From AV40 sp035568175 (lineage in GTDB: Bacteria > Verrucomicrobiota > Verrucomicrobiia > Chthoniobacterales > UBA10450), in NCBI GenBank assembly GCA_035568175.1, contig DATMON010000006.1, forward strand, positions 23,298 through 87,297: DNA of 64,000 nucleotides. The letters run 5' to 3'. Position numbers and translations under genes: made by a program. The notes below the pieces were generated by a model. The model was not told the origin of the DNA. It was given only the letters and a program-made list of their open reading frames with translations, and ran no database searches. Positions 16,063 through 24,753 of the stretch are shown piece after piece (position 1 is the stretch's first letter; each line of letters opens with the position of its first letter).

Positions 16063-17795
16063 GGCAGCTTCACCGGTTTTTTGAGATCGAGCCGTAACTC
16101 GTAAGGAAACGCCCAATCTGTATTGTTAGTGATGGTCGATTTAATTGCGCGCGCCTGACTGTTCGGGTCGACCTTGAAGAAAGGCGAGCCAACCAGGTTC
16201 CGAAAATAATCTACGACCACTTCCTGCTCCTTCGGGTTGAGCAAATAAAGTCCGCGTAGGAGGACGCCATCGATCGCGGCTTGTCCTTTCGTTGTCGATC
16301 CTGCAGCGGTTGTCGCCGGCGCGATTTCGGCCGCACGTTTCTCGTCCATACCGACTGGTTTGCCGCCGGACATCGGGATCAGCTCCGTGATCCAAATATC
16401 TTCCTTGGGCAGACGCGAGTTGAGATCCTCGAGAATCTCTATCCAAAAAAAGCGGTCGTTGATCGCGGTCGTAAGCGGTGCTCCGACGGCGTCGAGCGAG
16501 GCGATCTGTTTGCGCAACTTGTCGATCTTTGCCTCCGCCGCGTGCATCGGCGAATTGATTTTTCCAATCTTTTCGGCGCCGAACCGAGCCATCTGCGCGG
16601 CGTGCGTATAGTAAAATCCCCACGCCAGCAGCGCAAGAACAACAGCGGCGGCGGCCATTACAAAAAACGGTCGGCGTTTTTCGAGCTCCTGCCGGCGGAG
16701 GACAATTGCCGGGCGGAGATTGAGTTCCATCGGACAAGCATTGACCGAGCGCAGCGCCAATCCGACTAGTTCACCGAGTAGATGGGCCGACTGCGTCAGC
16801 TCGCCAATCGGCAAGGACGGCTCCACCGTGACATTACGCAATGGATTAAAGAATTCGACGGGCAACTGCAATTTCTCATGGAAGAACTCGCGGATGCCGG
16901 GGATGCTCGATCCTCCACCGGCGAGAAAGACGCGGCGCGGAAGACTCCCCCGCTGCTGTGCACGGTAATGGCCGATCGAGCGCGTGATTTCCGCGTGCAG
17001 TCTCATCATCGTGCCCCGCGAAATCTTTGCGACACGTCCGCCATCAGTTTCTGCCGCTGCCGCAGATGCGCCGCCCAGAGCAAATGGGTCATTTCCCTTC
17101 TTGCGATATTCCGCTGCGGCAAAAGCCTCATCGAACTCCCTGGCAATGACGGCCGTAATCGAGGCGCCACCGATTGGAATAGTGCGCGAGAAGAATTTTT
17201 GTCGCTCGACGAAGAGAAGATTGCTCGTGTGCGCCCCGATGTTGACTAGCAATGAGCAGCCGCTCAAGCTGCCGTAACTGTATTGAAACGCATTGTAACG
17301 CGCCATCGGCGCTACATCGACAACAGACGTTCGCAAACCGGTCTCTTCCACCGTGCTATTAATGTCGTCGAGCAGATCGGCTTTAATTGCTACCAGAACG
17401 ACTTGAATTTGCTCATCGCATCCGCCGCCGATGAGTTGGTAATCCCAAACCACTTCGTCGATCGGAAAGGGAACTTCCTGCTGTGCCTCGAACGCAATGA
17501 TTCGCTCGACCTTTTCCTCATCCACCGAAGGCAGCTTCACAAACCGCACGAAAACGGATTGGCCGGTAACGGAGTAATTGACGTTGCCGCCCTTGATTTG
17601 CAGCTCATCAATAATTTGGCGCAGAACGCCAGCCATTTCGGGCTGGCGGACGCCTTCGCCCGCTGGTTCCGCTAAAAAATCCCGTCGGACGTACTTCTGC
17701 AGGGTAAGAACTCCAGAGGGCTCCACCTGAAACTCTGCCAGGCCTATGCTTTGCGACCCTAAATCGAGGCTGATAATACGACGCGTATCGGTCAT
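16059..17795 (-). CDS. PilM/PilN-like pilus assembly ATPase-fold protein (Amuc_1101 family)
   Basis: A 578-residue fusion. Residues 1-350 are an actin-like PilM domain (ISLDLGSQSIGLAEF, LLVNIGAHTSNLLFVE, VFLAGGGSSIPGIREFF). These are followed by a TM helix (MAAAAVVLALLAWGFYYTHAA) and a PilN-like periplasmic coiled coil and domain (IGKINSPMHAAEAKIDKLRK; FFWIEILEDLNSRLP). It is the first gene of the cluster and probably recruits the pilus inner-membrane platform. No PilB/PilT motor, PilC platform or pilin is present nearby. Confidence 0.87.
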   Translation of the reverse strand: MTDTRRIISLDLGSQSIGLAEFQVEPSGVLTLQKYVRRDFLAEPAGEGVRQPEMAGVLRQIIDELQIKGGNVNYSVTGQSVFVRFVKLPSVDEEKVERIIAFEAQQEVPFPIDEVVWDYQLIGGGCDEQIQVVLVAIKADLLDDINSTVEETGLRTSVVDVAPMARYNAFQYSYGSLSGCSLLVNIGAHTSNLLFVERQKFFSRTIPIGGASITAVIAREFDEAFAAAEYRKKGNDPFALGGASAAAAETDGGRVAKISRGTMMRLHAEITRSIGHYRAQQRGSLPRRVFLAGGGSSIPGIREFFHEKLQLPVEFFNPLRNVTVEPSLPIGELTQSAHLLGELVGLALRSVNACPMELNLRPAIVLRRQELEKRRPFFVMAAAAVVLALLAWGFYYTHAAQMARFGAEKIGKINSPMHAAEAKIDKLRKQIASLDAVGAPLTTAINDRFFWIEILEDLNSRLPKEDIWITELIPMSGGKPVGMDEKRAAEIAPATTAAGSTTKGQAAIDGVLLRGLYLLNPKEQEVVVDYFRNLVGSPFFKVDPNSQARAIKSTITNNTDWAFPYELRLDLKKPVKLP

Positions 17796-18026
17796 TTGAA
17801 ACGGGGGCGGCTTGAAGCTTTCTTCTAGTCGAAATCTGGGGGTTGGAGCTACGAGAACTACACAATTCGCCGATTCGATTCCAGCCGAATCGCAGAATAT
17901 TTTGTTTCTCTTGTCACCGCGCCGGAATTAATCAGCACCACTGATTGGAAATCTCTGACGCGGGATGGCTCGATTATTCCAGCGTTGCGTTGCGAACGTT
18001 AACGGTTCCAGCCCGAAAACCGCTCT

Positions 18027-18053
18027 TGCTGTAGCGGCGCTCTATGAGCGCCG
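18027..18053. repeat. REP-like hairpin
   Basis: GCTGTAGCGGCGCTCTATGA followed by GCGCCGG. It is related to the GTTGTAGC...GGCAG units at 39492, 39719 and 52989. It lies 3 bp beyond the end of the CPBP gene. The rest of 17796-18055 contains no recognisable gene. Confidence 0.55.
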
Positions 18054-18055
18054 GA

Positions 18056-18898
18056 TCATGGGGTCTGTCTTCGCCAGAGCCTCGAAATCGCAAAAAATTC
18101 GATGACAAGCGACGTTACGAATACGACACCCGTGATGAGAAAAGAAACGTCCACGCCGGTCTCGCGAATAGGCCGCCCGGTAAAATTGCCGGCGATACCA
18201 GTCCACCAGTAGGCGAAAAGGCCGATATCCATTATTACGTGACCGATCATTCCGGGAATCAGCGATCGTGCGGACCAAGCCAGAAGCCCCAGTAAGACGC
18301 CTGCGCCGAAAACTATGGGAACCATTCCAACTGTTGCCCAACCTTTACTGAGATGGAGCAACGTAAAGAAGAGCGACGAAATCAAGATCGCGACAGGTGC
18401 GCCATGGCGTTGCTCGATCGGGCGCTGCATGTAGCCGCGAAAACCTGTCTCCTCGCAAATACCTGCCGAGAGCGCCGACACTACAACTGCGAACCACTTC
18501 AACGGAAGTGAAGGAATGAAGGAGAGATCGTATCCGCGCCGGAAAGCTGCCGCCGGAAACGGAACGAAACGAAACAACAAAACAATTGCTGCATGAACCG
18601 TTGCCGCAAAAAAAAGCGCGGCGACGATTCCCCAGAACCATTGTGCGGACGAGAGCGGGCAGCGGCGAAACGCGTTAGCCCGGGACGCTTGGGTGGTTTG
18701 GGGAGGGCCTCCACCACTCGCCCACCAAACATAGAGAGAAAGAAAAATGAATTCGGCTACGACCGCGAGCGGGACGCCAAGCCTCGACAACAAGATCGGC
18801 CACACGTTGGCCGCGACCAGTCCGATCAGAAGTCCAGAGACGATCGCCCGCAACGAAACAGGCAAGTTCGACCAAGGACTGATTGGACGATCTGACAT
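18056..18898 (-). CDS. CPBP-family intramembrane metalloprotease
   Basis: A 280-residue polytopic membrane protein (about eight TM helices) of the CAAX-protease/bacteriocin-processing family. Motif 1 is EETGFRGYM (EExxxR). Motif 2 is FTLLHLSKGW with the conserved His, and motif 3 is GHVIMDIG. Bacterial members cleave or sense membrane proteins; the target is unknown. Stands alone. Confidence 0.88.
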   Translation of the reverse strand: MSDRPISPWSNLPVSLRAIVSGLLIGLVAANVWPILLSRLGVPLAVVAEFIFLSLYVWWASGGGPPQTTQASRANAFRRCPLSSAQWFWGIVAALFFAATVHAAIVLLFRFVPFPAAAFRRGYDLSFIPSLPLKWFAVVVSALSAGICEETGFRGYMQRPIEQRHGAPVAILISSLFFTLLHLSKGWATVGMVPIVFGAGVLLGLLAWSARSLIPGMIGHVIMDIGLFAYWWTGIAGNFTGRPIRETGVDVSFLITGVVFVTSLVIEFFAISRLWRRQTP

Positions 18899-19037
18899 CG
18901 CCTAAAGAATTTCACAAACCGTCCATTCGATTCCAGCGGAAAGGCGAAAATTCAACGGCAACGGCTCAGTTTTCTCCGATTAATCTTGTATTTTAAAAAA
19001 CAGCCAAATACCCTCGTCACTCCGGGAGTTCCCCCAA

Positions 19038-19265
19038 GTGAAACGAATAAGCGCCATTCTTCTCGTCAGTCTCTGTCTTGTCTCAAGTCTAGCGAGCGTA
19101 CTCGCTCAGGAGGTTCTTCTTGGGACAACAGCTGATAGCGCATTTGTTGATGCTTCAGCCAACACACTGCCCGAACCGGGTACGTATGCTTTATTTGGCG
19201 CCGGATTTGTACTTCTGGGAGCGTGGATGTTTTACCGCCGACGTCGTTGGGGTCAGCGGTTGTAA
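19038..19265 (+). CDS. Minimal PEP-CTERM sorted protein
   Basis: Only 75 residues: a signal peptide (ISAILLVSLCLVSSLASVLA), about 20 residues of mature sequence (QEVLLGTTADSAFVDASANT), then a PEP-CTERM sorting tail (LPEPGTYALFGAGFVLLGAW followed by MFYRRRRW). PEP-CTERM proteins are cut by an exosortase and usually attached to the surface or exopolymer. No exosortase gene is visible in the window. GTG start with a GGGAG ribosome site. Confidence 0.8.
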   Translation: MKRISAILLVSLCLVSSLASVLAQEVLLGTTADSAFVDASANTLPEPGTYALFGAGFVLLGAWMFYRRRRWGQRL

Positions 19266-19415
19266 TCAGCCCGTCCTGCTAACTGTAAAAGCCGGCGTCC
19301 GCTGTCGGCGGGCCGTGCCCGAGCAGATGTCTACGTCGCGGAAGCCGAAGAATTCCGTGACCTGTTGCAACGGTTCTAGACGAAAATATTTCCAACGTGC
19401 CATTGCACAAATTTT

Positions 19416-20252
19416 TTGTTTATTGCGTCTGTGCCCGGCTTTGTTCGCGTTACGTTCCTCGTCGCTCTAATTTTTTCGGGTTGCTCGCTCCGGCCAATCC
19501 GCTGTGACGCTGCCACGCTCGCCGGCCAGACGGTTCAACCAGGCGCGACCTTGGACGTACGTTTTCCGGTCGATAAATCCTTTCAAGACTCTGCGGCTGA
19601 AGGTGGCAACCCACGCCCAACTCAAGGACGAGCGCTGGTTAGTTTTCCGAAAGGATTCGACCCGGCGCGAGCCTGGCCAATCCTGGTGGTTCTATCTACG
19701 ACAGACGCCGGTCGCACCAACTTGATGGACGCGCCGTGGTATCAACCACCGGCCTTGGCGGAGGGATGGATCGTTCTTGCGTCGGACGCAACGATCAGCA
19801 CGCGACAAGATTCCACCAGCTGGCGGCTCGCGCTTCTCGCGGCGGCACTCCAAACCGTTCGCCGGGAATGGCCGCAATCCGCGCAGTGGCCGGTGGCGTT
19901 CGCCGGATTGTCAGGAGGCGCGAAACTAAGCGGCGTTATCGGCACGATGCTGGCCAGCACGAGCGCAGTGAAGCCTAGCGGATTTTTCCTCGCCGGAATC
20001 AACGACGATCGATTGAGCGTCGCTTACAAGATGTATCATCCTCCGGCCAATTTTCTGAACACACCGATTTGGCTGAGCAGCGGGATGAGCGATCAGCGCG
20101 CTCCATATACGGCCCACGAGCACGTGCGCGCGTCGTTGGTCAACACCGGTTTCAAACGCGTCCGCCTTGAGACTTTTCCAGGCGGCCACGAAGTCAACGC
20201 GGCGCAAGTCCAACTGGCGTTGCGCTGGTTTCGCCAGATCGGAAAATTCTAG
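19416..20252 (+). CDS. Exported alpha/beta-hydrolase
   Basis: A 278-residue protein beginning with a hydrophobic signal and a possible lipobox (LIFSGCSLRP), followed by an esterase/polymer-depolymerase-like hydrolase. Nucleophile elbow GLSGGAKLS, probable acid Asp in SGMSDQRAP, and catalytic His in FPGGHEVN near the end. Strand-helix pattern WPILVVLSTTD and EGWIVLASDA fits the fold. The TTG at 19416 is the first start; a GTG at 19431 would shorten the signal. Substrate unknown. Confidence 0.75.
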   Translation: MFIASVPGFVRVTFLVALIFSGCSLRPIRCDAATLAGQTVQPGATLDVRFPVDKSFQDSAAEGGNPRPTQGRALVSFPKGFDPARAWPILVVLSTTDAGRTNLMDAPWYQPPALAEGWIVLASDATISTRQDSTSWRLALLAAALQTVRREWPQSAQWPVAFAGLSGGAKLSGVIGTMLASTSAVKPSGFFLAGINDDRLSVAYKMYHPPANFLNTPIWLSSGMSDQRAPYTAHEHVRASLVNTGFKRVRLETFPGGHEVNAAQVQLALRWFRQIGKF

Positions 20253-20328
20253 CTCCTTACGATGAAGTTACGACGAATCTGCGAAAACATACGGCCGGGT
20301 CGTCCATGCCTTGCGAATAGATTCCTTT

Positions 20329-20616
20329 ATGGCCGGACGACTAGAAGAGCTGCGTAATACCATTGAGCATCGGCATGATTGCCAGGCCGAGCACGTCAAC
20401 TCCGTTCGGGTGGTTGAAATGGCGGGCTTCAGAAAAACCTGGCAAGGTGTGGTCGAGGTTTTCGAGCTAACAGGCCATCCCGACGCGAGAAATTGTTACG
20501 CGTGGCGCTGTGGCACCAGCGCCGAAGCTAAATACATCGCCATATTGGACATTCCGCCGGTAGACTCCCCGCAAGCAGCGGTCAGGTTAGCAATCGCACG
20601 CGGGGACGACGCCTGA
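20329..20616 (+). CDS. Conserved-looking hypothetical protein
   Basis: A 95-residue soluble protein with a clear alpha/beta pattern (HVNSVRVVEMAGFRKTWQGV, VEVFELTGHPDARNCYAW, YIAILDIPPVDSPQAAVRLA). A zinc-independent small domain is likely, but no family is recognised. ATG 20329 is preferred over TTG 20311. Lies in an accessory region between the hydrolase and the small-paralogue block. Confidence 0.55.
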   Translation: MAGRLEELRNTIEHRHDCQAEHVNSVRVVEMAGFRKTWQGVVEVFELTGHPDARNCYAWRCGTSAEAKYIAILDIPPVDSPQAAVRLAIARGDDA

Positions 20617-20678
20617 CGTTTGGTGAGCAACACTGCCGCGCTATTTATTGGCGCACTTGCTGCTCGTTTTCAGCCGGA

Positions 20679-20936
20679 ATGCGAAACTTTCTCCTAGTGG
20701 TCTTAGCTTTGGCCGCGGTGGCGTGGTACTTTGGGATCGACCCTACCGACTTCCTTCCAACAGTGCCGCAAAGCGATGCTGCTCGCGACAGAGTCAGACA
20801 CGCGCCCGCAGCCCCGGAACAAACACCGGGCGCTGTACCGCAACGGAGCAGCGCAAGCTTGGTGGCCGATGCTCAGGACGGATCGCTAGTGAATCGCTGG
20901 AAGCCGGACCCAAGCGTCTCTCCACGAAAGCCGTAA
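20679..20936 (+). CDS. 85-residue TM microprotein, copy A
   Basis: N-terminal TM helix (NFLLVVLALAAVAWYFGIDP), then a Pro/Gln-rich stretch (APAAPEQTPGAVPQ) and a C-terminal motif DGSLVNRWKPDPSVSPRKP. Copy B at 22656-22913 has the same length, layout and C-terminal motif, and is preceded by a matching upstream sequence (ATTTATTGGCGCA). The pair flanks the polytopic protein at 21072-22586. Family not recognised. Confidence 0.6.
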   Translation: MRNFLLVVLALAAVAWYFGIDPTDFLPTVPQSDAARDRVRHAPAAPEQTPGAVPQRSSASLVADAQDGSLVNRWKPDPSVSPRKP

Positions 20937-21071
20937 AGCCCGGCGGCGTCAGAATATTCCTGTTCTTTTTCGAGCCGGAAAATTCCACCAACCGCCGATT
21001 CGGTTTCAGCGAATGCTGAAAGTTTCCGATTCTAATTGGATCGGGTTTATAATAGCTGCTTTCCCTGATCC

Positions 21072-22586
21072 GTGAGAAACGCGCGCTTCAAGGTATTTAT
21101 TTTCGCTCTGCTGGCCGTGCTGCTGGTCGTCGCTCTGTGGCCTGCGTTTCAGTCACCCGGTCAGCCAGAGGATGAAGGAATCGCCCTCGTTTATCCGGAA
21201 ATGTTCTTGAAAGGACATCTGCCGTATCGGGATTTCGAAAGCGTTTACGGCCCCGACAATCTGCTTGTTTTGTCCGGAGCGTACGCGCTCTTTGGGGCGA
21301 ATGTTTTCGTCGAGCGCACGGTTGGATTGATCTATCGGCTGCTCATTCTGCTTGCGGTTTTTGGAATCGCCCAACGCTGGGGAAAGCTGATCGGTGCAGT
21401 GTGCGGCCTGCTCGCAGTGGGGTTGCTCAGCGCTACCGAAGTCTGGGTAAACACATGGTTCACTGGGATCGCGCTCGCGCTGTGCGCACTCTGGACCCTG
21501 GCAAACCCTCGGTCTCGCGCGCGATGTTTTGCCGCCGGAGTTCTTGCCGGAACAGCGTTATTGAGTCGTTGCGATTTCGTCATCGCGCTGACCGCCGCGC
21601 TTTTGCCTCTCTTTCTCTCGATGCCACGCAAAACGAAAAAATGCTTTCTGGCCGGCGCGGCGGCCGGTTTGCTTCCGTTGCTTTACTTCGCGATCGCGGT
21701 CGGACCGACGCAACTAGTGGAAAGTCTATTTGTGCTTCCGGTTATTCGCATTGGACCGCGCGGACATTTGCCAATGTCGAATGCGCCGGCGGAAATTGTC
21801 TGGCTTTTTTGTTTTTACATCGCCGCGAGCGTGGCCAACGTGGGCGTCGCTCTTCTCGATCTACGCGGACACAACCCAGAACGTGGACGTTTGTTTCTGG
21901 GTGCGGCGCTGTTTGGACTGGGTCTGGTTCATTACCCTTTGTCGCGGTTCGACAGCGGGCACGTGTTCAATGCCGCCGTAATTTCTTTCATGTTATTGCC
22001 ACTTTCGATCTCGATTCTTGTCTCCTTATTGGCGAAACCGTTACCGCGCTGGTCTGCAGTAATCGCGGTCGTGGCAGTGATGCTAATCGTCATTCCACTA
22101 ATCAAATCGAGCCGGCGCGAAGGAGGCGTTTTCATTAGCCAGAACGGGCGCTCGTTCCCAGTGGCAAGAAATCAACTGCCGCAAGCGGCCGATCGGTTTC
22201 TCGCCGAATTGCAAAGAGTTTCCGTGCCTGGTCAGTTTTTGTTTGTCGGGCCGGCCGATCTGCGACGCACGCGTTATTGCGACACCTGGATTTATCATCT
22301 TTTTCCGCAGTTGCCTCCGGCGACTTATTTTCTGCAAATGGATGCGGGTTCGGCCAATGCTCCCGGTTCTCGCCTCGGACATGATGTTGCCCGCGCAGAC
22401 TGGCTGCTTCTCAATCGCGCATGGGACGTCCTTTATGAACCGAATCGTTCGGCGGAATTTGGCCCGGACGAGCCAAATAAGATCGTGCGCGCAGAATTCG
22501 ATTTCTGGGCGGAATACGGTCCCTACCTGATTTTCCGGAATAAGCGGCTTCGCAACTTGGTCGAGCAACGGCCAGCGAATGGTTAG
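21072..22586 (+). CDS. GT-C-like polytopic membrane protein
   Basis: A 504-residue protein with about eleven TM helices. The first extracytoplasmic loop is acidic (SPGQPEDEGIALVYPE), with a following LPYRDFESVYGPDN. This loop resembles the catalytic Asp/Glu loop of GT-C glycosyltransferases that use lipid-linked sugars. A soluble C-terminal part (about 365-504) contains FLFVGPADLRRTRYCDTW. A lipid-linked sugar transferase is inferred from layout only; the acceptor is unknown. GTG start. Confidence 0.6.
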   Translation: MRNARFKVFIFALLAVLLVVALWPAFQSPGQPEDEGIALVYPEMFLKGHLPYRDFESVYGPDNLLVLSGAYALFGANVFVERTVGLIYRLLILLAVFGIAQRWGKLIGAVCGLLAVGLLSATEVWVNTWFTGIALALCALWTLANPRSRARCFAAGVLAGTALLSRCDFVIALTAALLPLFLSMPRKTKKCFLAGAAAGLLPLLYFAIAVGPTQLVESLFVLPVIRIGPRGHLPMSNAPAEIVWLFCFYIAASVANVGVALLDLRGHNPERGRLFLGAALFGLGLVHYPLSRFDSGHVFNAAVISFMLLPLSISILVSLLAKPLPRWSAVIAVVAVMLIVIPLIKSSRREGGVFISQNGRSFPVARNQLPQAADRFLAELQRVSVPGQFLFVGPADLRRTRYCDTWIYHLFPQLPPATYFLQMDAGSANAPGSRLGHDVARADWLLLNRAWDVLYEPNRSAEFGPDEPNKIVRAEFDFWAEYGPYLIFRNKRLRNLVEQRPANG

Positions 22587-22655
22587 TCGGCGACGGAAAT
22601 AAGCTGAGATGAAGTTTCCGCGTTATTTATTGGCGCATTTGCTGCTGTTTTTTTA

Positions 22656-22913
22656 GTGATGAAAAAGCTAGCTCTCTTCCTCTTATTTGCGCTCGCGGTG
22701 GCGTACTATTTTGGATACGAGCCTTCGGACCTGATTCCATCCGGGCCGACACCTCCACCGAAAGTCAGACGCGCGCCCGCCGCATCCCCCGAACAAACAC
22801 CCGGAACTCGACCTCAACCGAGCATTGGTGCCCTGGTGGCATCCCAACCTGACGACGGATCGTTAGCGAATCGCTGGAAGCCGTACCCGAGCGCTTCTCC
22901 GGTAAAGCCGTAA
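22656..22913 (+). CDS. 85-residue TM microprotein, copy B
   Basis: TM helix (LALFLLFALAVAYYFGYEPS), Pro-rich middle (PTPPPKVRRAPAASPEQTPG) and C-terminal DGSLANRWKPYPSASPVKP. About half its residues match copy A at 20679. The conserved C-terminal NRWKPxPS motif argues for selection at the protein level. Confidence 0.6.
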   Translation: MMKKLALFLLFALAVAYYFGYEPSDLIPSGPTPPPKVRRAPAASPEQTPGTRPQPSIGALVASQPDDGSLANRWKPYPSASPVKP

Positions 22914-22973
22914 AGCTCGCGCGGCCTCGACTCAACCGAACGTTAACGAAAATTAATGTTTAGCGCTTCGACT

Positions 22974-24512
22974 TCAGCGATTTTGTCCGGACCTCGGAGA
23001 ATTTTTTCGAGGTTTCGTTTTTGTTTGAGTGCCGCCGGGAGCCGGCGAAGCAGCCGAACCGGCTGATGGCGGGGTGGGAAGCGCTATCCCTGATTGCGAT
23101 TGGACTAGAGAGATATCCGAACTGTTGATGAACCCGTTTACGGTTACGTCTTCGCGGAAATTATCCGCAGTCACCGCTTGCCCAGATTGCGATTGAGTTT
23201 GGACGATGTCGCTCGAATCGACAGCGCCATTTGCGGTGGTGTCACCGACCAGCACGCCCATTTCTACCGAAACGTTGCTGGAATTACTTTGCGAATCAAC
23301 CACGTTATTCAAAGTAACCGTGGTGTACTGGGCGTTGGGGACTCCGGTGAGATTCTCCGTGCATTGATTCGTGTTCGGCCCGCTGCTGACGGAGCCACCA
23401 GCCGTGCCGGCGCTACCGCAACTTGTCACGTCGTTCACGAACGTAAACACAACCGAGTAATTGCCGCTACTGCCGCCGCTCCGACACTCAACTCCACGGG
23501 TTCCGGTGAGCGGCAGGTTAATATCGAACGTGCCAGCGCCCCCGTGGGTCATCCTGGATACCGCGCTCACCACAGGAAAGACGAGAAATTCGGGCCCGCC
23601 ATTGCCTTGAGTGCGACCAACCGGTGTGGCAAAGACCGTCTCCGCGCCTGCTGGCGTAAATTTCAAAATATCGCCAGAGCCGCCGTTCGGAATCGAAAGT
23701 TCAGCGACAAAGAGATTACCTGCGCTGTCAAAGGCGAGCCCTCGTGGACCCTTTGTAAGGCCAGTCGCGAAAGTCGTCTCCGCTCCATTCGGAGCAAACT
23801 CGAAAATCTGGCCGTTACCGCTGCCATCCGCAGTCGAGGCGAAGAGATTACCGGCGCTATCGAAAGCCAGGCCTTCTGGCCCTTGCATCGAGACGAAGGC
23901 GGTTGGACCGGCGAAGACGCTGCGCCCACCTGCGGAAGTGAACTTGAAGATCGTTTCGTCGGCCGCATCCGCAGCGAAAAGATTGCCCATGCTGTCAAAG
24001 GCGAGGCCGAACCCCTGGCCGGGCACGGCACCAAATGCAGTTACTACACCGCCAGGAGAAACTTTGAAGATGGTGCTGGCAAGGTTGGGATCACTTTCAT
24101 TGTCACCGAAAACAAAGAGATTGCCCATGCTGTCGAACTTGATGTCCTCGAGGAAAAAGTTGTTAGGGAACGCGGTAGTAACAGTGCTTACTACACCGCC
24201 GTGCGTGACTTTGAAGATCGTTCCCACAGCATTGCCATTCACATCGAAATCGGTGCTCGCCACGAAAAGATTGCCAACGCTGTCAAACGCAAGTCCACGC
24301 GGCTGGACGATGCTGGCAACGAACGTGCTCTGCGCTCCAGCCGGCGTGTATTCAAAAATGGCGCCGTTTCCCGTCGAAGCCGGGTGGTTAACGGAAGCGA
24401 ACAGGTTTGCGGTTTGGGCGTGAGCTTTACCAGCAGCCAGGATCGACAAAGATGAACCGAGCAGCAGGGCGAGAATCTTAACTGGGTCAGGAAGTAGTTT
24501 CGAGGTTTTCAT
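22974..24512 (-). CDS. Exported NHL-type beta-propeller with dockerin-like tail
   Basis: About 512 residues from MKTSKLLPDPVK. Signal peptide (LALLLGSSLSILAAGKAHA), then six or so propeller repeats of the form GLAFDSxGNLF(V/A)A. These are followed by a ~110-residue beta domain starting MTHGGAGTFDINLPL and VECRSGG, then a dockerin-like pair of Ca-type loops (GDTTANGAVDSSDI and DVTVNGFINSSDI). The last 35 residues are Pro/Lys-rich. The same C-terminal module ends the proteins at 24754 and 56161. The longer in-frame start at 24557 lacks support. Confidence 0.78.
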   Translation of the reverse strand: MKTSKLLPDPVKILALLLGSSLSILAAGKAHAQTANLFASVNHPASTGNGAIFEYTPAGAQSTFVASIVQPRGLAFDSVGNLFVASTDFDVNGNAVGTIFKVTHGGVVSTVTTAFPNNFFLEDIKFDSMGNLFVFGDNESDPNLASTIFKVSPGGVVTAFGAVPGQGFGLAFDSMGNLFAADAADETIFKFTSAGGRSVFAGPTAFVSMQGPEGLAFDSAGNLFASTADGSGNGQIFEFAPNGAETTFATGLTKGPRGLAFDSAGNLFVAELSIPNGGSGDILKFTPAGAETVFATPVGRTQGNGGPEFLVFPVVSAVSRMTHGGAGTFDINLPLTGTRGVECRSGGSSGNYSVVFTFVNDVTSCGSAGTAGGSVSSGPNTNQCTENLTGVPNAQYTTVTLNNVVDSQSNSSNVSVEMGVLVGDTTANGAVDSSDIVQTQSQSGQAVTADNFREDVTVNGFINSSDISLVQSQSGIALPTPPSAGSAASPAPGGTQTKTKPRKNSPRSGQNR

Positions 24513-24753
24513 TGTTTTGAGGTAGTTGTGGAACTTGCTTATATTATAAGCCTCCACTGCTTAGCCGCGCCATTTGGAGGCCACAACGGACATGGGATTT
24601 ATCGCTGCAGGGTGGATCGCTTGTTGCTGTTCTTAAACTGTTGCCTAGCGAATAGCGAGCTTTTTATGGGTAAGACACGACCTCATGCGCCAGCTCGAGC
24701 GGCCTCGACTCAGCCGGACGTTAACGACAATTAATGTTTAGCAGCGCTGGGTT

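Noticed and set aside
19300..19379. Short plus-strand tail reading ARADVYVAEAEEFRDLLQRF before a TAG
   Set aside because: Protein-like but with no start or ribosome site. It may be the remnant of a lost gene; too short to support.
23178..24455. 425-residue plus-strand frame
   Set aside because: Antisense shadow of the NHL propeller gene, produced by its repeats.
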